A stretch of 42,489 nt of DNA from Saprospiraceae bacterium UBA6168 (GTDB lineage Bacteria > Bacteroidota > Bacteroidia > Chitinophagales > Saprospiraceae). The notes under the pieces are model-generated. The model was given only the letters and a program-made list of their open reading frames with translations. It was not told the DNA's origin and ran no database searches. The DNA is taken from positions 1 to 42,489 of the forward strand of contig DIUC01000034.1 of assembly GCA_002435785.1 (NCBI GenBank). Direction: 5' to 3'. Position numbers and translations under genes: made by a program. Shown here piece by piece: positions 24,803-33,672 of this stretch (position 1 is its first letter; the number at the start of each line of letters is the position of its first letter).

Positions 24803-27025
24803 ATGAAATACCTGCTTGCCCTCATCGCCCTTTTCACGGGCATTTGTCATCCTGAAGGGGCCCTCGCCCAAATCATTTCCTTGGACGAAAGCACTACCCG
24901 TGCCGTCGTCGTCGGCATCTCCGACTATCAAGACCCCCACATCCCCGACCTACGGTTCGCTGACAAAGATGCCGAGGCATTTGCCAACTTCCTCCGCTCA
25001 CCTGCTGGCGGCTCACTTGACGGCGACCACTTGAAAGTGCTCACCAACCAACAGGCGACGGCGGGGCAGTTTGCCCTTGCACTTGACTGGTTGATTGATG
25101 AAACGAAGGAAGACGACAAGGTCATCATCTACTTCTCTGGCCACGGCGATGTGGAAAAAAAGAAACTGAACCAGCCAGGTTACCTGCTTTGTTGGGATAC
25201 GCCGCCGATGGTGTACATGGCAGGTGGGGCTATTAAATTAGGGGACATTCAGGAGGTCATTTCCACCCTGTCCATTCAAAATAAAGCAAGGGTCATCGTC
25301 CTCGCCGATGCCTGCCACTCCGGCAAATTATCGGGCAGCGCAATCGGTGGCCCGCAGGCCACGGCCACTAACCTCTCCAAGCAATATGCCAACGAAATCA
25401 AAATCCTTTCTTGCCAGCCGAATGAGTTCAGCGTTGAGGGTGAGCAGTGGGGCGGTGGAAGGGGCGCTTTCAGCTACCATTTGTTGAACGGGATGTACGG
25501 CATGGCCGATGCCAATCAGGACGGAGCGGTCAACTTATTCGAAATAGGTAGGTACTTGGAAGACCATGTGAGCGCTGAAGTTGCCCCCATCAAACAGTTG
25601 CCGCTCATTGTCGGCGACCGCTCGGAAGAAGTTGCACAGGTCGTTCCGTCGGTGCTGGCGGACATTCAGAAGAACCAGCAGCCGCAAGGCCCCGTGCTTT
25701 CGAAAACCGAAACGCATGGCTTGGAGGAACAGGTGCTGGAAGACTTGGACGAATGTACCCGGATGCATTATTTTTCATTCCAAAAAGCCCTTTTGGAGAA
25801 GCGTTTCCTAGCGCCATCCAACGACTGCGCCGAGGCATATTTCGGGCCTTTAATGAAAGCGCCAAGGCTTGCAGCGCTGCACACTTCCATCCGGCGGAAC
25901 TATGCGGCGGCGTTGCAGGACGAGGCGCAGCAGGCGGTGAATGCGATTTTGGAGGTGAACGTGCAGGCGCTAACACGGTCGGTTCAGGAGCAGGTTTTGC
26001 TCTACCAGCGAACGCCGTCGCTGCTCGCTCGTAGCGCCGATTTGCTGGGCAAGCAGCACTACATGTACGCCACGTTGAAGGCCCGGCAACTGTTGTTCGA
26101 AGGCATGTACCAGTATGTGGTGCGGCACTCCTCCAAAGAGCCGGAAGTATGGGAAGCCGTGATGGGAAATTTCCGCCAATCATTGCGCTACGAGCCTGAA
26201 TCGCCCTTGGCGCATTTTTACATGAGCCTGTGTTTTGCCAGCCAAATTAGCCAAGCAGATTCTGCCTATTTTCATGCGATGGAAGCGGTTCGCCATGCTG
26301 AAACATGGGTACTCCCCTATACTTACCTCGCCCACTATTTTTCCAAAGACTTCAAGCGCTTCGACGAAGCCAAAACGCTATTGGACGAAGCCAGCTCCCT
26401 GGATTCGGGCAACGTATATGTTTGGATGGGTTGGGGATCATGGCATAATTACCAAAAGCAGTACACACAGGCAATCGAGGCTTTCAAACATGCACTCTGG
26501 GTTGAACCCGACAACCCGGTGGCTTGGACGAACCTCGGCGTTGCCTATCAACAAGACGGACAAAACCAGCAGGCAGAAAACGCATTTCACCAAGCATTGC
26601 GCTTTGATTCTACCTTGTTCGTAGCTTGCCTAGCCTTGGGCCGAATGTACGCATTGACGAGCCGGCCTGTGGAAGGCGAAAAAATGTACCTTCGTGCCAT
26701 CAGCCTGAACCCGACGAACATTCACCCCCACAGAGGATTGGCAATACTGTACCTGGAACAAGACCGCCTGACGGAAGCCGAGGCCCAATACCTTGAGGTG
26801 GTGAAATACAATGCCATCGATTCAAATATCTGGTACAAACTTGCTTTGCTTGCCGCCTTGGACAACCGGCATCAGCAATCCTTTGAACGCCTAGAAACAG
26901 CCTTGGAAAAAGGAATGAGGGATTACCAAAAAATCATGGATGACATTGAACTTGAACCCGTCCGCAAAATGGCGGCTTTCAAGGGCCTGATGAAAAAATA
27001 TTTTCCAAATCAAGAAAAGGATTAA
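24803..27025 (+). CDS. Exported caspase-fold protease with TPR repeats
   Basis: The 740-residue paralogue has a signal peptide (MKYLLALIALFTGICHPEGA). Its caspase domain has H114 (YFSGHGDVE) and C171 (ADACHSGK), EGEQWGGGRGAFSYH near 212-226, and EF-hand loop DANQDGAVNLFE at 236-247. The linker domain has YAAALQDEAQQ (about 370-380) and SADLLGKQHYMY. TPRs cover about 440-700, including WTNLGVAYQQDGQNQQAENA. The tail is KYFPNQEKD. It starts 12 bp after the 22205 stop with the same ATGAAATAC start context as the 10266 and 13054 genes, so the two adjacent genes are probably co-transcribed. Its N-terminus is the best match to the decayed copy at 15508. Confidence 0.88.
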   Translation: MKYLLALIALFTGICHPEGALAQIISLDESTTRAVVVGISDYQDPHIPDLRFADKDAEAFANFLRSPAGGSLDGDHLKVLTNQQATAGQFALALDWLIDETKEDDKVIIYFSGHGDVEKKKLNQPGYLLCWDTPPMVYMAGGAIKLGDIQEVISTLSIQNKARVIVLADACHSGKLSGSAIGGPQATATNLSKQYANEIKILSCQPNEFSVEGEQWGGGRGAFSYHLLNGMYGMADANQDGAVNLFEIGRYLEDHVSAEVAPIKQLPLIVGDRSEEVAQVVPSVLADIQKNQQPQGPVLSKTETHGLEEQVLEDLDECTRMHYFSFQKALLEKRFLAPSNDCAEAYFGPLMKAPRLAALHTSIRRNYAAALQDEAQQAVNAILEVNVQALTRSVQEQVLLYQRTPSLLARSADLLGKQHYMYATLKARQLLFEGMYQYVVRHSSKEPEVWEAVMGNFRQSLRYEPESPLAHFYMSLCFASQISQADSAYFHAMEAVRHAETWVLPYTYLAHYFSKDFKRFDEAKTLLDEASSLDSGNVYVWMGWGSWHNYQKQYTQAIEAFKHALWVEPDNPVAWTNLGVAYQQDGQNQQAENAFHQALRFDSTLFVACLALGRMYALTSRPVEGEKMYLRAISLNPTNIHPHRGLAILYLEQDRLTEAEAQYLEVVKYNAIDSNIWYKLALLAALDNRHQQSFERLETALEKGMRDYQKIMDDIELEPVRKMAAFKGLMKKYFPNQEKD

Positions 27026-27072
27026 TACCTTTCCCAGCGAAACAATCTTATTCACCTAAAATTTTACCACCT

Positions 27073-27768
27073 ATGAAAAATGCTTTTTTTCTCCTTGCCT
27101 TCCTACTTTTCGTATCTGTCCTCTTTCTCAGTTGCGACAAAAAGACAAAAGAACCGACAGAGGATACAACGATGGCTTCACCGTCGCTAGATTCTACGGA
27201 AAAAATATTTGTGACACCTGCCCCCTTTACAATTCATATAAAAGCACAAAACACTTTGCCCAGTCGTAGTGTGGACTATGCGGTAGTTATAATACATAGA
27301 AGGGGTAGTTCAGACACCATCCAGGCACCGGATGGTGTTGCGCTGCTAACCATATTAAAAGGTGATGAGCTTGAGATACAAGGGCCAAAAAATAGTAATG
27401 GCGTATCAATTTTCCACACACTCTTTATTACGCTGACTGACATAACTAGTTTGCATTCGCTGACGGTTTACCTGAAATTTGTCGAACAATATCCGAATCG
27501 CCCAAAAGACCACAATGTTTTTGGCATAGTTTACAACGATTCACGAATCGGTTGGAAGGATGTTGATATTCATTCGGCAATAAGAAATATCACAATTAAA
27601 TCTTCAGATGGCGGGAATTATAGCGGCATGAAAAAAACTAATGAAGATTTTGACCTGAAATTCAGTATAGGCGGCAAAAACAAAGCTGAACTTCAGTTGA
27701 AAGGTGTTAAAGACACCCTCCAATTGGATGTTTTTTTGGATGATAATACCATTCTTGAGGGAGGTTAG
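27073..27768 (+). CDS. Putative lipoprotein of unknown function
   Basis: The product has 231 residues. The N-terminus MKNAFFLLAFLLFVSVLFLSC is a lipoprotein signal with C21 as the lipidated residue, followed by a charged DKKTKEPTEDTT linker. The remainder (about 50-231) is strand-rich (FTIHIKAQNTLPSRSVDYAV, then FHTLFITLTDITSLHSLTVY) without a motif I recognise. DNA composition is more AT-rich than the caspase genes on both sides. It begins 47 bp after the 24803 stop and may share its transcript; the region after it is degenerate, so it may be the last intact gene of that unit. Confidence 0.7.
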   Translation: MKNAFFLLAFLLFVSVLFLSCDKKTKEPTEDTTMASPSLDSTEKIFVTPAPFTIHIKAQNTLPSRSVDYAVVIIHRRGSSDTIQAPDGVALLTILKGDELEIQGPKNSNGVSIFHTLFITLTDITSLHSLTVYLKFVEQYPNRPKDHNVFGIVYNDSRIGWKDVDIHSAIRNITIKSSDGGNYSGMKKTNEDFDLKFSIGGKNKAELQLKGVKDTLQLDVFLDDNTILEGG

Positions 27769-27893
27769 AAAAGGCATTCCCAACTTCAACTCATTATTCA
27801 GGGGCTCTGCCTGATAACCCCCACCCCATTCCCGTATAAATCCCAAGACCAGTGAGCATGTAGCAAAACCTATTAAAATAGGGCCATTTCATC

Positions 27894-28257
27894 GCCATCG
27901 GCTCGATGCTGGTTGGGTTGGCGTTTTACCTGTTCAGCAAATCGGCCCAGCCACGAAGACTGGAGTCCGAACTGTACCAGCCAGAACAGAACAAGCTAGC
28001 CAGCATACTTGACGAAATCAAGGTCTTCGGCTTTCCGGGCAGTCCTACGAACCAGCAGGACAGCCTCGCCGTGGCCCTCGACCTATACGATGCCGCCGAC
28101 TACGCTGGGGCGCAGCAGTCGCTTGAATCCTACCTCACCGCCTACCCCGACGACAAGACGGTCCGGTTCTATTTTGGTATGACCCACTTGTGCTTGAAAA
28201 CCCCTGAAAAGGCACTTAAAATCCTATCCCCGCTCTTCGAACTCAGGGGTTTCGATA
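27894..28257 (+). pseudogene. Fragment of a membrane-anchored TPR protein
   Basis: The frame reads from an in-frame stop just upstream into IAIGSMLVGLAFYLFSKS, a membrane helix, then a linker and a TPR-like pair (LYDAADYAGAQQSLESYL, then FGMTHLCLKTPEKALKIL). This layout, helix then TPRs, is known from Bacteroidota anti-sigma-associated proteins, but the N-terminal half is missing. At about 28258 the frame passes directly into a caspase-TPR relic, so the 142-codon frame 27906-28334 is a chimera and not a real gene. Confidence 0.6.
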
Positions 28258-28556
28258 TGCAGGACGATGCCCATCAAGCCATGAACATCTGGCTGCGGCC
28301 GTGCACCAGTTGGAGTGCATCGGCAAAACCCTGAAACTTGACCCCATACACTGGCAACTGCAACGTGCAGCGGAACTACTCGGCGAGGGGCACTACATGT
28401 ACCACTCGCTGCAGGCCCGGAAGCTGCTGTACGAAGGAGATTTCGGAGATGACGCACCGCAACCCCGACGAAGCCCTTGGCCGGAAGTGCCTTGCGCTTT
28501 TCCGGCGGCCGCTGGCGGTGGAGCCGCTGGCGCCGCTGCCCTGGCACCAGATGCGT
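28258..28556 (+). pseudogene. Relic of a caspase-TPR linker domain, frameshifted
   Basis: From GCAGGACGATGC the DNA follows the 10266 gene from about 11385 to 11680: CAAGCCATGAACATCTGGCT, then the parts coding CIGKTL, RAAELLGEGHYMY, SLQARKLL, NPDEALGRKCLALF. Several small deletions throw it through all three frames. Neither end continues into the parental sequence. It is an internal fragment left after loss of a paralogue closest to the 10266 gene. Confidence 0.8.
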
Positions 28557-28558
28557 CC

Positions 28559-28745
28559 TCAGAAAATCTCCACCCGTATGGAGTCTGACCAGTAGCTTTC
28601 CCGGTTGTAAGTTGCCTTGAACTTGAACTGGTAGAGCACGGCCATGCCACTGGGCTGGTCGTCAAGGATGAAATTCAGGCCAAAGTTGTAGATGCCATTC
28701 TCCCAAGTGACACCGTTGTGGAGGCTGCGCCTGCCAACGACCCCC
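28559..28745 (-). pseudogene. C-terminal fragment of an exported-type protein
   Basis: On the minus strand an open stretch of about 55 codons ends at TGA (28561-28559). It reads GVTWENGIYNFGLNFILDD, then GMAVLYQFKFKATYNRESYW and SIRVEIF, and is closed upstream by an in-frame TAA. The strand-rich text looks like the end of a beta-sandwich or barrel protein. I cannot name the parent. Confidence 0.4.
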
Positions 28746-29141
28746 TTTTATTTCACGGGGATTTTCGGCGACGAGAATGAAGTTCACCCTACCCCGAACG
28801 TTTTGGCTGATGGCTTTGCGGGCTACGGGTTGTGCTACTCGGGCCGTTTTGGGTGTACCGCCCCTTTGTTCGATGCGGTAGCCGGGCTAGTGTATTGTTT
28901 TAGCAGATTAAAACCTACGGACTACGAATCATGGTAATGGAGGCTTGATTCGTTCCTTTTTCGGATTGTTAGTTGAAGACTGGAACCCAATTATTTGATT
29001 TCCATTGCCTTGCAGGCTTGAAAAAACAATTCTAAAAAATACCGCAAGAAATATGCTGGCCCACTGATAACCAGTTTTAAACGGCGGTATATATGGACAA
29101 ATAAAGCAATCAAGCATTGTTCAACTTAAAAAATTCGCCTT
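28746..29141. other. Gap without a supported gene
   Basis: Short frames on both strands here (for example 28692-28937 plus) lack start context, domain text or relatives in the window. I see no RNA gene or clear repeat. The promoter of the 29142 gene is probably in its last 100 bases. Confidence 0.5.
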
Positions 29142-29684
29142 ATGAAAAAGTCCATGCAATTACGCTTCGCCGTCATGTTCAGCTTGATTACCATGAGCAG
29201 CTTTGTGACAAGCGATGTGTCGGCGCAAGCACCTCCGACAAGGTCTTTTGCTGAAAAAGCCGTTGTTAAAATGCACCAAAAATTTAGTTTCGATATAATA
29301 GCCGCTCCTTGCTATATCGGAGGCACATCGCTAAAGGTTCAGGTACAACAGCCCGAAAAATATGCTTTTCGTTGGGAAGTGAATGGTACACCTGTCGGCA
29401 ACCACTTGAACATTGAATGTGCTTGTGGGGAATATGCCAAGGTTCAGGTCAAGCGCTTGGCCGATGTACAACAGGTGACCCGCACCGTCAAGCTTGAAAA
29501 ATGCGGCGGCTCCAACAATTGGAATAATCAAACAACAAAATCGGTGCTCCAAATGAAAACATGCCAACCCTGGGAGGGTGACCGAAAAAACAAGCCTCGT
29601 TTTTTCCACTGCGCCTACCCCATCGAAATAATACATCGAGAGAAAAGCAGCGATTTTATTCCTCACCCGGCAATGGTCGGGTGA
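29142..29684 (+). CDS. Small exported cysteine-containing protein, Ig-like, family member 1
   Basis: The 180-codon frame has a signal peptide (MKKSMQLRFAVMFSLITMSS, end near SAQ). The core aligns with the 32793 protein: PCYIGGTSLKVQV (C57), FRWEVNG (77-82), IECACGEYAKVQVKRL (C93, C95) and LEKCGGS (C121). It reads like one PKD/Ig-type beta-sandwich with conserved cysteines that could form disulfides outside the cytoplasm. In the relative the protein ends 6 residues after CGG; here the frame continues about 57 codons and its stop lies inside the right arm of a terminator hairpin, so the last part is probably a read-on after loss of the original stop. It precedes the 29743 caspase gene. Confidence 0.7.
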   Translation: MKKSMQLRFAVMFSLITMSSFVTSDVSAQAPPTRSFAEKAVVKMHQKFSFDIIAAPCYIGGTSLKVQVQQPEKYAFRWEVNGTPVGNHLNIECACGEYAKVQVKRLADVQQVTRTVKLEKCGGSNNWNNQTTKSVLQMKTCQPWEGDRKNKPRFFHCAYPIEIIHREKSSDFIPHPAMVG

Positions 29685-29693
29685 GGTTTTTTT
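29661..29693 (+). terminator. Strong intrinsic terminator overlapping the 29142 frame
   Basis: CCTCACCCG (29661-29669) pairs perfectly with CGGGTGAGG (29678-29686), loop 8, then seven T (29687-29693). The TGA stop of the 29142 frame (29682-29684) lies in the right arm. The next caspase gene therefore needs its own promoter, in only about 50 bases. Confidence 0.9.
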
Positions 29694-29742
29694 GTTGAAA
29701 AACGGATGGGGTTTTATACCTTTAATCCAAAATCTGACCACG

Positions 29743-32388
29743 ATGAAAATGATGCTTATTCCCTTTCTTTTCCTGCTTTCGGCAATCCCCCTTTTTGCCC
29801 AAACCGACTTGCCCGCCGGGGCAGCCAAAGGTGCCACTCCACTCAATCCGCAATCCGCAATCACAAATCCGCAATCGGTCAGGGCCGTCGTCATCGGCAT
29901 CTCTGACTACCAAGACGAGCAAATCCCCAATCTGCGTTTTGCTGACCGGGATGCTGAGGCATTCGCCCAGTGGCTGCGCTCCCCAGCGGGTGGCAGCCTA
30001 CCCGACAACCAAATCAAGTTGTTGACCAACAAGGACGCCACCACTGGCAAGATGATAGCTGCCCTCGACGGACTCATTGTTGCCAGCAAACCGGGCGACG
30101 AGGCCATCATCTACTTCAGCGGTCATGGCGACGTGGAACGGGTGACGAAGTTCCAGCGGGGCTTCCTGCTCACCTACGACTCGCCGCCTGCGGTGTACGC
30201 TGCGGGCGCTTTCTCCCTGCAATATTTGCAGGACATCATCACCACGCTGTCAGAAGCGGGGGTGCAGGCGGTGGTCATCACCGATGCCTGCCGGGCGGGC
30301 AAGCTGGCGGGCAGCGAGTTCGGCGGCACGAAGGCGACCTCGGCGGCATTGGCGCAGCAGTTCGCCAACGAAATCAAGATACTCTCCTGCCAGCCGGAGG
30401 AGTTCTCGCTGGAGGGCGAGCAGTGGGGCGGCGGCCGTGGCTGCTTCAGCTACCACCTCGTGGACGCTCTATACGGCATGGCAGACGCCAATGCCGATGG
30501 CACGGTGAACCTGCTGGAACTGGGCCGCTACCTCGAAGACAAAGTGACGACCGAGGCTACCCCGCATTCGCAAATCCCGTTCACAGTGGGCAGCAAATCC
30601 ACAAAAATCGCCAGCGTAAACGCTGATGCGCTGGCGCAATGGCGGCAACTGAAAAACGGCGGGGCGGTGGCCTTTAAAAAAATAGATTCCCGTGGCCTGG
30701 AGGACTTGGCGCTGGCAAAAGCGGACACAGCCATCTTGGAAATGTACCAAGCCTTCACCGCTGCACTGGATGTTGGGAACTTAATGGCCACTGACTCCAC
30801 ATCGGGCCAATCCGCCGATGACTATTATAAACAGCTGATTATAGAACCCTCCATCGCCGACCTGCACGGGCTGATGACGAGGAACTTTGCGGCGGCGCTG
30901 ATGGATGAAGCGCAGCAGGTGATAAACAGGTTTTTGAAATCAGACCCTCAGACGGTGGACAATATCTGGGCGAACCCAATTAAGTACGACCATATTCCTG
31001 ACCACCTGCACAGGGCAGCAGAATTGTTGGGCGAGAAGCATTATGTTTATAAAAACCTGAAAGCAAAGGAGTATTTCTTTCTGGCGAAAAAGACCCGAAA
31101 AGCAAACTACCCGGATTGGTCATTGGATTCAATTTATAGCATCAAAAAGCACTTGTTGAAAACGGGTTTATCATACGACTCAACTGCGGCTTATCTGTAT
31201 GAAAGCTTTTTTGAATTTAGTGACATAGATTCGACTGCTATTCACTATGTCACTAAAGCCGTTGAATTTGCTCCAAAATGGGCACTGGGACATTATGAAT
31301 TGGGAGGTTTGCTTGCAAATGATAATGCGACAAAAGGCATTGAACACACAATGGAAGCAATCCAAATTGATTCTAATTTTCTTCCATCATATCGTGATAT
31401 TGCATGGAGTTTTGAAGCAATTGGAAAAGCGGAGGAGGCCCGCTTAGCACGAGAGACTTATCTGAGAAAGGCTTGGGCAAAGATTCAACTCGACTCAACT
31501 TCTATCACGGCTTTTGAGCTTAATTCCATGGGGAATGTTCTTTGGAGGCTGAAGCGGTATAAGGAGGCGGAAGAGGTGCTCAAGAAAGGAATTAAACTAA
31601 CCAATTTTCAATATAAAGGCTTATTTGGAAATCTCTTAGGTACACTTGCTGACATGGGCAAATACGAAGAATACGTTCAGACATTTGAAAAAAACTGCAC
31701 TGAAACTCATGCGTATTGGTATGGGACTTTAGGCGACGTTCACTATTATTATCTCAACGACCCAAAACGTGCAGAATTGTGCTATCAAAAAGGTTTTGAA
31801 AATGCTGGTGAAGACATGCAAGAAATTGGTGTAAATACCTTTTCATTAGCCCATTTCTATCGGCTTTCAGGAAATTTAGACAAAGCCTTGACCATTATGA
31901 CACAAAGTGAATTTCCTTACCACTGGTATAACCTTGAGCTTGGTGACCTTCTGATTCAAATGGGCAAATCAATTGAAGCTCGGCCCTGGTTTGATAGTAT
32001 TGCATATCGTGTAAACCCTACTTATCTAAAAGATGACTTTGGAGTTAATGGTTTTGGAGGACCTGACTTCTTGTACCAGATAGTTGCATTACAACGACTT
32101 GGGAAAACGGACGAAATGGAAAAAGCAATCATGGCAGCCCTCACCGCTCCTAATTGCGATGGATGGCGGCATTTTTGGTTGGCTGGCACCTTCGCACAGA
32201 TTGGCAGGTTAGATGAAGCCATGAAGCAGTTGGAATTATCGGAAAAAGCAGGTTGGGAGCCGAACCCGGCCTTTTGGTTTTATGGCACCACAAAAGACAT
32301 CTACCTCGACCCCCTCCGCCACCTCCCCGCATTCCAAGCCTGGGAGCAGCGGTGGATGCCGCCGTACAAGGATTATTCGAAGGACTAA
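29743..32388 (+). CDS. Exported caspase-fold protease with TPR repeats
   Basis: This 881-residue paralogue starts at the ATG before the signal peptide MKMMLIPFLFLLSAIPLFAQ; the 17 extra residues of the longer frame are not signal-like. An odd NPQSAITNPQS segment (about 35-45), from repeated AATCCGCAATC text, lies between signal and caspase fold. The caspase domain has H128 (YFSGHGDVE) and C183 (TDACRAGK), EGEQWGGGRGCFSYH near 224-238, and EF-hand loop DANADGTVNLLE at 248-259. The linker domain has FAAALMDEAQQ (about 385-395) and RAAELLGEKHYVY. TPRs fill about 470-860. It ends PPYKDYSKD. The second half (from about 31 kb) is clearly more AT-rich than the first, as if the TPR part had another history. 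Confidence 0.87.
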   Translation: MKMMLIPFLFLLSAIPLFAQTDLPAGAAKGATPLNPQSAITNPQSVRAVVIGISDYQDEQIPNLRFADRDAEAFAQWLRSPAGGSLPDNQIKLLTNKDATTGKMIAALDGLIVASKPGDEAIIYFSGHGDVERVTKFQRGFLLTYDSPPAVYAAGAFSLQYLQDIITTLSEAGVQAVVITDACRAGKLAGSEFGGTKATSAALAQQFANEIKILSCQPEEFSLEGEQWGGGRGCFSYHLVDALYGMADANADGTVNLLELGRYLEDKVTTEATPHSQIPFTVGSKSTKIASVNADALAQWRQLKNGGAVAFKKIDSRGLEDLALAKADTAILEMYQAFTAALDVGNLMATDSTSGQSADDYYKQLIIEPSIADLHGLMTRNFAAALMDEAQQVINRFLKSDPQTVDNIWANPIKYDHIPDHLHRAAELLGEKHYVYKNLKAKEYFFLAKKTRKANYPDWSLDSIYSIKKHLLKTGLSYDSTAAYLYESFFEFSDIDSTAIHYVTKAVEFAPKWALGHYELGGLLANDNATKGIEHTMEAIQIDSNFLPSYRDIAWSFEAIGKAEEARLARETYLRKAWAKIQLDSTSITAFELNSMGNVLWRLKRYKEAEEVLKKGIKLTNFQYKGLFGNLLGTLADMGKYEEYVQTFEKNCTETHAYWYGTLGDVHYYYLNDPKRAELCYQKGFENAGEDMQEIGVNTFSLAHFYRLSGNLDKALTIMTQSEFPYHWYNLELGDLLIQMGKSIEARPWFDSIAYRVNPTYLKDDFGVNGFGGPDFLYQIVALQRLGKTDEMEKAIMAALTAPNCDGWRHFWLAGTFAQIGRLDEAMKQLELSEKAGWEPNPAFWFYGTTKDIYLDPLRHLPAFQAWEQRWMPPYKDYSKD

Positions 32389-32416
32389 ATACTTTTAACC
32401 GGAAAATCAGCAAGGT

Positions 32417-32620
32417 ATGAAAATGCTATTTTTGACTGTTTGCCTTTTCGCCACCCTCACTTTACCGGCTCAGGTCATTGACCTCGGCGGCACCACCACC
32501 CGTGCCGTCGTCATTGGCATTTCCGACTACTTGCAGCCCCTCATCCTCGACCTGACATGCTCGCAAGCGACTAATTATTCCTCATTCTCCCATGTTTTTC
32601 AACTTGAACAAAAAAAATAA
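32417..32620 (+). pseudogene. Truncated start of a caspase-TPR paralogue
   Basis: ATG at 32417 opens MKMLFLTVCLFATLTLPAQV, a signal peptide, followed by IDLGGTTTRAVVIGISDY, nearly the same as the 10266 paralogue, and ILDL where the others have IPDLRF. Similarity stops at about 32555 and the frame ends in unrelated AT-rich sequence at 32620. The caspase active site is absent. The small product would still carry a signal peptide, but it is best read as a relic. Confidence 0.8.
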
Positions 32621-32792
32621 AAAAAAGCTGATAACCAGCCAACCCAATTAGGATTAACTGGAAGAATAGCGGTACATTAGCCCCATACTCAAACAATAGG
32701 CACAGCAATCAAAATTCACCGCAGATTCCTAACCCGCTTAGGGTTAGGGCGCTGTATTATTATCCATTTCATCATCTTTAAAATCGTCTATT

Positions 32793-33419
32793 ATGAAAAT
32801 GAAAGCAGTTGTTAGTTTTTCCACTGTGCTGGTAGCCATCCTATTTTGTTGTAACCTGAACCAGGTGCAGGCGCAATCCGGCTCCTTATCCGGGTCGGGC
32901 GGCACCACTACCAGCAAGACACCCATGGTTGATTATTGCGACGCCCGGCTGCCAGTTATCGAAAAGCAACTGAAAGAAGACGCCAATGCTACTTGCACCA
33001 CCCAGTCCGCCTGTGTGGAATGTATGGACCGCACCTCCAAACTCGTACTCGCCGCCACCCTTGTTGTTCAGCCTGACAATGCCGACTGCAAGCCCGTATC
33101 CAATATCGAAACCGTGGTGGACGCAAAGAGCAGGGGCGGCAGCGTACCGACTACTCCCCGCTTCACGGCCAGCATTATACAAAGCCCATGCTTTAATGGC
33201 GGCACCAACCTTGAAGTATATGTACCCGGCCACAGCCTGACCAACAGGGAATTTGCCTTCCTATGGGAAGTTGATGGCAATAAGGCTGGCCACCTCCCTT
33301 CGGTGCAGTGCGCTTGCGGGAAAGAGGCCAAGGTCCGGGTCACCTACCTGCCAACGGGTGAAACCGTTAATTTGGCGATGAAGCTGAATGCCACTTGTGG
33401 CGGCAGCACTGGAAAATAA
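32793..33419 (+). CDS. Small exported cysteine-containing protein, Ig-like, family member 2
   Basis: The 208-residue product has signal peptide MKMKAVVSFSTVLVAILFCC ... QAQ. Residues about 45-105 hold a Cys-rich segment (YCDARL, C68, ACVECMDR with C74 and C77, C99) that resembles the N-terminal part of the 33673 protein. Residues about 120-205 are the Ig-like core shared with the 29142 protein: SPCFNGGTNLEVYV (C133), FLWEVDG, VQCACGKEAKVRVTYL (C173, C175), NATCGGS (C202). No enzymatic motif is visible. It follows the caspase relic at 32417 and may form a unit with the next gene. The role is unknown; binding or structural function outside the cytoplasm is likely. Confidence 0.75.
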   Translation: MKMKAVVSFSTVLVAILFCCNLNQVQAQSGSLSGSGGTTTSKTPMVDYCDARLPVIEKQLKEDANATCTTQSACVECMDRTSKLVLAATLVVQPDNADCKPVSNIETVVDAKSRGGSVPTTPRFTASIIQSPCFNGGTNLEVYVPGHSLTNREFAFLWEVDGNKAGHLPSVQCACGKEAKVRVTYLPTGETVNLAMKLNATCGGSTGK

Positions 33420-33672
33420 TGCGGTTATTGCGCTTATCTGAAACGGGGTATAGATAAACGTCATTAAAAGTCATTGGCCATTGAAGTCATTTTATTGAAA
33501 ATCAGTGATTTAGAGAACCATCAACTTCTAATGCGGCTATCTATATAGCCAACCATTCTATTAATATTTACCATTAAAAAACGTAATTACTTAGCGGATC
33601 CGGGAGGAGGAGGAATATGAATTATTTTCTTCCTCTTCCTGAATCTTTTAAATAGTTGCAAAAACCAATGTC

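Noticed and set aside
27906..28334. 142-codon plus-strand frame as an intact gene
   Set aside because: It joins a TPR fragment to an out-of-frame caspase relic at about 28258; the last part is frameshifted relative to the paralogue.
28692..28937. 81-codon plus-strand frame
   Set aside because: No start context, no protein-like pattern or relatives in the window; lies in the degenerate region.
4467..32388. Cytoplasmic caspase defence system (gasdermin, CHAT or CRISPR-linked)
   Set aside because: All intact caspase-fold proteins carry signal peptides, and no gasdermin, Cas, NLR-like or nucleotide-sensing gene is present in the window.
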